The position numbers and the translations under genes were made by a program. Below, one piece after another: positions 14,241 to 17,990 of a DNA stretch of 17,990 nucleotides (the first letter of the stretch is position 1; each line of letters opens with the position of its first letter). Source of the stretch: Candidatus Woesearchaeota archaeon (GTDB taxonomy: Archaea; Nanobdellota; Nanobdellia; SCGC-AAA011-G17; GW2011-AR20); assembly GCA_018302725.1 (NCBI GenBank), contig JAGVZJ010000006.1, positions 1 to 17,990 of the forward strand, given 5' to 3'. The notes below the pieces were generated by a model. That model was given only the letters and a program-made list of their open reading frames with translations, had not been told where the DNA came from and ran no database searches.

Positions 14241-14734
14241 CTTTGGAGAGCGTGATGAATACTCATATTTTTTGCAAGGACTAAGGGGGTTATATCTCTT
14301 TCAAGATGCAACTTATTTTTTTCATCTAATGTGATTCTTATCTTTTCTAATTTTCCTCTTATCTTTTTAAATGCATAGTTTGCTGCAGCTAAAGCATCTA
14401 ATTTATGTTTGTCTAAATTTTCTTTTGTTAACTGTCTTCCATAAGGACTTGTTAATTTTCTCTTTCTTTTCGTATCCAAACTTGATTCAGGGGATATTAT
14501 CCTTGCTCCTGTTGCTATTGCTATTTTCTTTACTAGCTTAGGTATTGGAGTGACATCTGTGCTTATTATCAAGGGGTTTCCAAAGAAAATGATTTCTTTT
14601 AACAGCTTTTCGTATGATGCATGTTTTGAAGAACTTAGTTTTAATAATCTTCCTTCTAAATTTAGGATAGCATAACCTTTGGTAGTACCAGGATCTACTC
14701 CAACAATAATATGGTTCCTTATGTCTCTAATCAC
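14234..14734 (-). CDS. DUF460 RuvC/RNase H-like domain protein, N-terminal domain only
   Basis: Matches the N-terminal RNase H-like domain of archaeal DUF460 (COG2433) proteins: IIVGVDPGTTKGYAILNLEG with the first catalytic-type Asp14, PLIISTDVTPIPKLVKKIA with a second Asp, and LDKHKLDALAAANYAFKKI with the C-terminal Asp. Archaeal family members are often several hundred residues, with a long coiled-coil C terminus; this one stops at 166 aa, so it is a stand-alone nuclease-like domain. The family has no established biochemical role. The start is GTG 14734, since an in-frame stop lies just upstream. The 5' end of the gene and its leader lie in a 46-bp perfect tandem duplication that has moved the promoter one repeat unit away. 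Confidence 0.85.
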   Translation of the reverse strand: MIRDIRNHIIVGVDPGTTKGYAILNLEGRLLKLSSSKHASYEKLLKEIIFFGNPLIISTDVTPIPKLVKKIAIATGARIISPESSLDTKRKRKLTSPYGRQLTKENLDKHKLDALAAANYAFKKIRGKLEKIRITLDEKNKLHLERDITPLVLAKNMSIHHALQRF

Positions 14735-14800
14735 CCCTAGTTAAAATGATACTGATATGGTTCCTTATGTCTCTAATCACCCCTAGTTAAAATGATACTG
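14709..14800. repeat. 46-bp perfect tandem duplication at the DUF460 5' end
   Basis: Two identical copies, 14709-14754 and 14755-14800, each containing the GTG start, the AGGGGTGATT segment and the first eight codons of the DUF460 gene. The perfect identity implies a recent event or an assembly artefact. Confidence 0.95.
14727..14780 (-). other. 17-codon leader ORF created by the duplication
   Basis: The upstream repeat copy carries a second GTG (14780-14778). From it, 17 codons read across the repeat junction to a TAG at 14729-14727 that overlaps the true GTG start (14734). A TTTAAATAAA box at about 14806-14816 now lies about 31 nt before this upstream GTG. Ribosomes may therefore translate the leader first and re-initiate on the DUF460 gene. 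This is inferred from sequence only. Confidence 0.4.
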
Positions 14801-14819
14801 GGGGTTTATTTAAACTTTG

Positions 14820-15254
14820 CTAAAATTGTGCTGAACAAGCCGCGGTTGGCTCTAAGTAGCCTCTCCATGCCTGAAGTTCTTCTCTAGCAAATGCGATATC
14901 CTGATCAGTTAAAGCACCTTCACAATCCTGAAGCTCTCCCATCAAGGTTAGTATTTGTCTCCTTATGTCTTGGGTCGTCTCTCTTCTTTGCCCAGAAGAA
15001 CGACTTACAATCTTTGCTAAATACAAATCGGTTTGAGCTAATTTTCTAAATTGCGGGGATAACGCTGCTAATCTTCTACCTTGTTCATAAAGAGGTTCGT
15101 CTTTTCCATTGGGGTTTCCATACATAGAAAGAAATTCATTATAAGCATTAAAATAATCTACTGGGTTGGTTGCCTTTCTCACCTCAGCTAAGTGAGCAGC
15201 AGCTTTAGTTCTATGCACTACTCCAAAAACTTCATCTTCGTGCCTATAATCCAT
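14820..15254 (-). CDS. hypothetical protein (144 aa) bracketed by tandem duplications
   Basis: Not recognised. It is soluble, mostly helical and rich in Ala, Arg and Glu (KAAAHLAEVRKATNPVDYF, RRQILTLMGELQDCEGALTD, FAREELQAWRGYL), with fewer lysines than neighbouring proteins. This composition differs from the Lys-rich style of the window and could mean recent transfer. A palindromic ATTTATAAAT box at 15275-15284 is centred 25-26 nt before the ATG, indicating a leaderless transcript. The 46-bp duplication lies 20 nt past its stop and the 43-bp duplication 90 nt before its start. Confidence 0.7.
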   Translation of the reverse strand: MDYRHEDEVFGVVHRTKAAAHLAEVRKATNPVDYFNAYNEFLSMYGNPNGKDEPLYEQGRRLAALSPQFRKLAQTDLYLAKIVSRSSGQRRETTQDIRRQILTLMGELQDCEGALTDQDIAFAREELQAWRGYLEPTAACSAQF

Positions 15255-15274
15255 ATAGTTTACGTGACTTATTC

Positions 15275-15284
15275 ATTTATAAAT
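15275..15284 (-). promoter_or_regulatory. palindromic TATA box of the 144-aa gene
   Basis: ATTTATAAAT, a perfect 10-bp palindrome centred 25-26 nt before ATG 15254. Confidence 0.55.
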
Positions 15285-15344
15285 CTTTCTGTTTTAACTA
15301 CTTTAAGATAGTAAATAGCTAAAGCGGTGATTAATCTGCAATTT

Positions 15345-15430
15345 AGTTAATACTTTTTAGTTTATTATTTTTTTGGATTAACTTAAGAGTTAATACTTTT
15401 TAGTTTATTATTTTTTTGGATTAACTTAAG
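15345..15430. repeat. 43-bp perfect tandem duplication upstream of the lipoprotein cluster
   Basis: Identical copies at 15345-15387 and 15388-15430. The last 17 bp of the unit (TTTTGGATTAACTTAAG) recur at 15838-15854, directly before the second lipoprotein promoter, where the homology continues through the promoter and signal-peptide coding region. The 225-base gap 15255-15479 otherwise holds only the two flanking promoters. Confidence 0.95.
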
Positions 15431-15434
15431 AAAC

Positions 15435-15443
15435 ATTTAAATA
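15435..15443 (+). promoter_or_regulatory. TATA box of lipoprotein 1
   Basis: ATTTAAATA predicts a start near 15465 and a leader of about 15 nt with GAGGTG at 15468-15473. The paralogous promoter at 15859-15868 (ATTTATATAA) has the same layout for lipoprotein 2. Confidence 0.5.
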
Positions 15444-15479
15444 GTCATTTAGCTTTGCAAAAAAAAAGAGGTGTAATGA

Positions 15480-15830
15480 TTGGATAAAAAAATATTAATT
15501 TTTGTTTTATTATCTTTTAGCTTGTTAATTGTTGCAGGTTGTCAGGATACTGTTGGCAGAAATCCGACTATTCAAAAATGTAGTGGTTATACTGGGAGTT
15601 ATGGACAAGCTGCTTGTGGTCAGGATAAGAATTGTGAATGGGATAATGAATTAAACAAATGTGTGGACAGAATTAAGATTCCTCCAGCTACTCTTCCAAG
15701 AGAGCAACCTACTCCTGTTTTTAAAGCTTCGGTCTGTGATCAATATGCTGGAAGTCCTTATGCTGAAACTGCATGTTCTCAAGATAAAAATTGTAAATGG
15801 ACAAATAATAAATGTGTAGAAAAGACTTAA
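15480..15830 (+). CDS. lipoprotein with two Cys-rich repeats (lipoprotein 1)
   Basis: A 116-aa predicted surface lipoprotein. Lys3-Lys4 and the hydrophobic run ILIFVLLSFSLLIV end in the lipobox VAGC. The mature part has two related modules: CSGYTGSYGQAACGQDKNC followed by EW...NKC, and CDQYAGSPYAETACSQDKNC followed by KW...NKC. Each has four Cys and the shared core QDKNC-x-W, joined by a Pro-rich linker (PPATLPREQPTPV). Two disulfides per module are likely outside the cell. The start is TTG 15480, 6 nt after GAGGTG; the nearby ATG at 15476 is in another frame and hits a stop after three codons. A close relative of its first module sits in lipoprotein 3, and its promoter and signal sequence recur before lipoprotein 2. 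Confidence 0.82.
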   Translation: MDKKILIFVLLSFSLLIVAGCQDTVGRNPTIQKCSGYTGSYGQAACGQDKNCEWDNELNKCVDRIKIPPATLPREQPTPVFKASVCDQYAGSPYAETACSQDKNCKWTNNKCVEKT

Positions 15831-15837
15831 GAGAAAG

Positions 15838-15970
15838 TTTTGGATTAACTTAAGAAACATTTATATAATCATTTAGCTTTGCAAAAAAAGAGGTGTAATG
15901 ATTGGATAAAAAAATATTGATTTTTGTTTTGCTTTCTTTTAGTTTATTAGTTATTGCTGGATGCCAAGAA
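15838..15970 (+). repeat. duplicated promoter plus signal-peptide block
   Basis: This block repeats 15414-15545 with few changes: TTTTGGATTAACTTAAG, the TATA region, CATTTAGCTTTGCAAAA, the AGAGGTGTAATGATTGGAT start region and the signal peptide codons. It differs mainly by two fewer A residues in the A-tract and by scattered synonymous changes. It marks a tandem gene duplication in which only the 5' part is shared. Confidence 0.85.
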
Positions 15971-16282
15971 CCAAAAGGGCTTGTTTTGTCCAATGAGGTT
16001 GCGGCAACAGCTGAGAAAACAATGGATGGCAGAGCAATTAATGATACTGCTGTTACCGGTTCTGGAATGGAAGAAATAAAACTAAGGTCAAGTGGGGAAT
16101 ATAAGTTTTTAGATGGTGGGGCAATAAAGATCTCATGTAATAGAGTTAGAGGATCTAAACTTGCATTTATAAATAATACCAGATTTTTAGCTAATGGTAG
16201 TTTAAGCGGATTTGCAGAGCATAATCTGATACCTGGGGAGTATACAACCGCATTTAACAAGAAGTATTCTTGTAATAGATGA
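15902..16282 (+). CDS. lipoprotein 2 (126 aa)
   Basis: The signal peptide is almost identical to that of lipoprotein 1 (MDKKILIFVLLSFSLLVIAG, then the lipobox Cys). The mature domain is unrelated: a short polar linker, then GEYKFLDGGAIKISCNRVRG and a small beta-rich region with two Cys (KISC and KYSC) and Asn-X-Ser/Thr sites (NDT, NNT, NGS) that could be glycosylated. It starts at TTG 15902, again 6 nt after GAGGTG. The gene overlaps lipoprotein 3 by 4 nt (ATGA), so the two are translationally coupled. The mature domain is not recognised. Confidence 0.8.
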   Translation: MDKKILIFVLLSFSLLVIAGCQEPKGLVLSNEVAATAEKTMDGRAINDTAVTGSGMEEIKLRSSGEYKFLDGGAIKISCNRVRGSKLAFINNTRFLANGSLSGFAEHNLIPGEYTTAFNKKYSCNR

Positions 16283-16791
16283 AAATGATAAAAAATAAAA
16301 TTTTATTTTTACTTTTTTTAGTTTCTATTTTAGTTATTGCTGGGTGCCAGGATACGGTTGGCAGAAATCCGACTAACACAAAATGCAGCGATTATACTGG
16401 GAGTTATGGACAGGCTGCTTGTGGTCAGGATAAGAATTGTGAATGGGATAATAAATTAAACAAATGTGTGGAAATTCTTACTACTGAAAGTGCTCCAGCT
16501 CCAAGGGAGACTTATACTAAAGATGAAGTTGATTTGTTATTATCAAAATTGAACTCTGAAATAAGATATGGAGAGGGAAGTATAACTTATAATATGCTTG
16601 CTCGTTTAAACAAGTGTACAATAATCAAAGACAACCAACAAAGTGGGGTTATTTCTTGTAATGAAGTCTGTAAAAAAACAGTAAAAGAATCCGTTTGTGT
16701 TCTTGGGGAATACTCTGGAACAATAACATCTTGTAGTGATAGCACTGGAAGCATAAACACAGATAGATTCTGTAAATGTTGTGGGTTATAA
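16279..16791 (+). CDS. lipoprotein 3, mosaic with lipoprotein 1 (170 aa)
   Basis: The signal peptide (MKMIKNKILFLLFLVSILVI, then the lipobox AGC) differs from those of lipoproteins 1 and 2, but the mature N terminus repeats the first Cys module of lipoprotein 1 nearly residue for residue (GCQDTVGRNPT, CSDYTGSYGQAACGQDKNC, EWDNKLNKCV), with about 90 percent DNA identity over some 130 bp. A Pro/Thr linker, a short helix (KDEVDLLLSKLNSEI) and a new C-terminal domain with many Cys (ISCNEVCKKTVKESVC, DRFCKCCGL) follow. ATG 16279 overlaps the previous stop; ATG 16285 is an alternative. It is probably a secreted, disulfide-rich lipoprotein of unknown role. Confidence 0.82.
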   Translation: MKMIKNKILFLLFLVSILVIAGCQDTVGRNPTNTKCSDYTGSYGQAACGQDKNCEWDNKLNKCVEILTTESAPAPRETYTKDEVDLLLSKLNSEIRYGEGSITYNMLARLNKCTIIKDNQQSGVISCNEVCKKTVKESVCVLGEYSGTITSCSDSTGSINTDRFCKCCGL

Positions 16792-16803
16792 ATTAAGTTT
16801 ATT

Positions 16804-17595
16804 TTAAATTTTCTTATAACTTTCTTTTAACAATAAAGCATCTTTGCATTTAAATTCTTTTAAGACCTTTAGTAAATCTTTATAGTTGAATTTAGATTCT
16901 TTCAAAGTTAAATGATTTTTCTCTCCTTTTGCACCATATTCAATCCCTGCTATGTGGATATGCATATCAATTAATGCTTTTTTACCTAGAGACTTTTCTA
17001 CTTCTATTAAAATTGATTTGAATTCATCATAAGTGTTATAACTTCCTGTCGTGCGGGCATAGAGGTGCGAGAAATCAATACATGGCATTACCTGGTCAAA
17101 TTCCTGGGATAATTTCAAAGTTTCTTTTAAATCCCCAAACTGCGATTTTTTTCCTGAAATCTCAGGTCTGATCCATATTTTTTTATCAAATTCTTGAACT
17201 TCTTTAAGGATTTTTTTTATTCCTTCTTTTATATTATTGTAAGCTTTTGAAGGGGTTGATTTCATGTAATAGCCTGCATGAAAACAGACAGAATAACCAC
17301 CACATAAAGATGTTATAATGGCTGAATTTGCTATGTAACTGATACTCGCATGGAATGTTTTTGGATTATCAGAATTTAAATTAATATAATAAGGAGCATG
17401 ACATGTTAAGGTTATATCCTTTTCTTTTGCTACTTTTTTTATTTCAGGAGCTTTTTCTTTTTTTATATTGACTCCACGAACAAATTCTAATTCAAAAGAA
17501 TCCAAGTTTAGCTTTCTTACATCTTTTATTCCCTGAATAGTATCTCCCTTCGTGCATGTAGGAATTCCTGCTGTTCCGAATCTTAGTTTGTCCAT
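16804..17595 (-). CDS. nfo: endonuclease IV-like AP endonuclease (xylose isomerase-like TIM barrel)
   Basis: A 263-aa TIM-barrel protein of AP endonuclease family 2. Metal-ligand motifs occur in family order: TCHAPYYINL (His66), VCFHAGYYMK (His106), RPEISGKKSQFGDL (Glu145), CIDFSHLYAR (Asp174, His177), DMHIHIAGIEY (His212), NHLTL (His228) and LLLKES (Glu258). These fit the trinuclear zinc centre of endonuclease IV, which cuts 5' of abasic sites. The N terminus (RFGTAGIPTC, then QGIKDVRKLNLDSFELEFV) is that of archaeal members. A sugar isomerase of the same superfamily is less likely given the QFG-containing motif. A TTTAATATA box at about 17616-17624 lies 26 nt before the ATG, so it is probably monocistronic and leaderless. 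Confidence 0.85.
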   Translation of the reverse strand: MDKLRFGTAGIPTCTKGDTIQGIKDVRKLNLDSFELEFVRGVNIKKEKAPEIKKVAKEKDITLTCHAPYYINLNSDNPKTFHASISYIANSAIITSLCGGYSVCFHAGYYMKSTPSKAYNNIKEGIKKILKEVQEFDKKIWIRPEISGKKSQFGDLKETLKLSQEFDQVMPCIDFSHLYARTTGSYNTYDEFKSILIEVEKSLGKKALIDMHIHIAGIEYGAKGEKNHLTLKESKFNYKDLLKVLKEFKCKDALLLKESYKKI

Positions 17596-17615
17596 AGATT
17601 AAATAAAATAAAAGA

Positions 17616-17624
17616 AGTATATTA
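17616..17624 (-). promoter_or_regulatory. TATA box of the endonuclease IV-like gene
   Basis: TTTAATATA on the coding strand is centred about 25-26 nt before ATG 17595. Confidence 0.45.
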
Positions 17625-17639
17625 AAGTATGCTCTCTCT

Positions 17640-17948
17640 TCAAAACTTTTTTGGTGTTGCAAAATAATTGTTACCTAGCTCATAAGTCACATACACTGTC
17701 CTTCCGGTTCTTTGACTGCTACCTGAAGCTGGGATGTGGGTTTGTAGTATAACCACTCCTTCTATTACTTCCAAGGGTGGACTTGTATGATATAACACTT
17801 TATGTATAGAGTGTCCATTTTCTCTAATCTCTAAGTCAGTTCTATCTCTTATTCTGTCTATACCTGTCACTACAATGTCTAATATATTCCTCCCTCTTGC
17901 AGAGATCCTCACTCCTCTTCCTACTCTATGGGTTAATTCTCTTTCCAA
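17640..17948 (-). CDS. hypothetical protein (102 aa or slightly longer)
   Basis: Not recognised. It is basic and beta-rich, with repeated strands (GRNILDIVVTGIDRIRDR, PPLEVIEGVVILQTHIPA, RTGRTVYVTYELG). The only canonical start in frame is TTG 17948. The frame stays open for 13 more codons upstream to a TAA at the window edge, and these codons encode a strongly hydrophobic stretch (FLILFYFLFLGFT) without ATG, GTG or TTG. This looks like a signal peptide or anchor, so the true start may be non-canonical or the 5' end may be frameshifted. The protein could therefore be exported. Confidence in the exact 5' end is low. Confidence 0.55.
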   Translation of the reverse strand: MERELTHRVGRGVRISARGRNILDIVVTGIDRIRDRTDLEIRENGHSIHKVLYHTSPPLEVIEGVVILQTHIPASGSSQRTGRTVYVTYELGNNYFATPKKF

Positions 17949-17990
17949 GGTGAATCCTAGAAATAGAAAATAAAAAAGAATTAAAAATTA

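Noticed and set aside
14709..15430. CRISPR array
   Set aside because: The repeats are two separate pairs of directly abutting copies without spacers, so they are tandem duplications.
15838..16280. Insertion sequence or other mobile element as cause of the lipoprotein duplication
   Set aside because: No transposase, terminal inverted repeats or target-site duplication is visible; the data fit simple segmental duplication.

Overview
The window looks like a piece of a small, AT-rich archaeal genome, most likely a DPANN archaeon of the Woesearchaeota/Pacearchaeota type. Archaeal markers are the archaeal/eukaryotic-type glutamyl-tRNA synthetase, the wyosine enzyme Taw1, RtcB, a DUF460 RuvC-like protein and a PUA protein. 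Many genes have a TATA-like box centred about 24-27 nt before the start codon, as expected for leaderless archaeal transcripts. Bacterial-looking genes sit among them: Mn-type superoxide dismutase, cyclopropane-fatty-acid synthase, prolipoprotein signal peptidase (LspA) and DUF2203. The lineage call is inference from gene content; no rRNA or tRNA gene was found.

Layout. 1-882 (minus): the 5' part of rtcB, running off the left edge, after a small unknown ORF. 903-1936 (plus): sod and a cyclophilin-like protein. 1928-3329 (minus): cfa and a small zinc-site protein whose 3' end is frameshifted by an 11-bp tandem duplication. 3490-5205 (plus): a CPA2/Kef-type antiporter with an RCK domain. 5207-6847 (minus): gltX. 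6972-8569 (plus): a tight five-gene cluster, four small unknowns plus a PUA protein. 8571-9599 (minus): taw1. 9650-10935 (plus): a PP2C-like phosphatase and a small unknown. 10926-11291 (minus): a very short lspA. 11344-12720 (plus): a 458-aa unknown. 12767-14734 (minus): DUF2203, nth, a Nudix-like gene and DUF460. 14820-15254 (minus): a 144-aa unknown bracketed by two perfect tandem duplications (46 and 43 bp). 15480-16791 (plus): three mosaic paralogous lipoproteins. 16804-17595 (minus): an endonuclease IV-like TIM barrel. 17640-17948 (minus): an unknown. No gap exceeds 300 bases; the longest is 15255-15479, which holds two promoters and the 43-bp duplication.

How it fits together. LspA and the three lipobox proteins suggest bacterial-style lipoprotein maturation in an archaeon. 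Nth and the endonuclease IV-like protein could supply the glycosylase/lyase and AP-endonuclease steps of base excision repair. RtcB, GltX, Taw1 and the PUA protein belong to RNA metabolism. SOD implies exposure to oxygen. The most distinctive features are the compact promoter architecture (divergent genes sharing one near-palindromic TATA box), recent short tandem duplications that disrupt or rewire gene ends, and the mosaic lipoprotein cluster.
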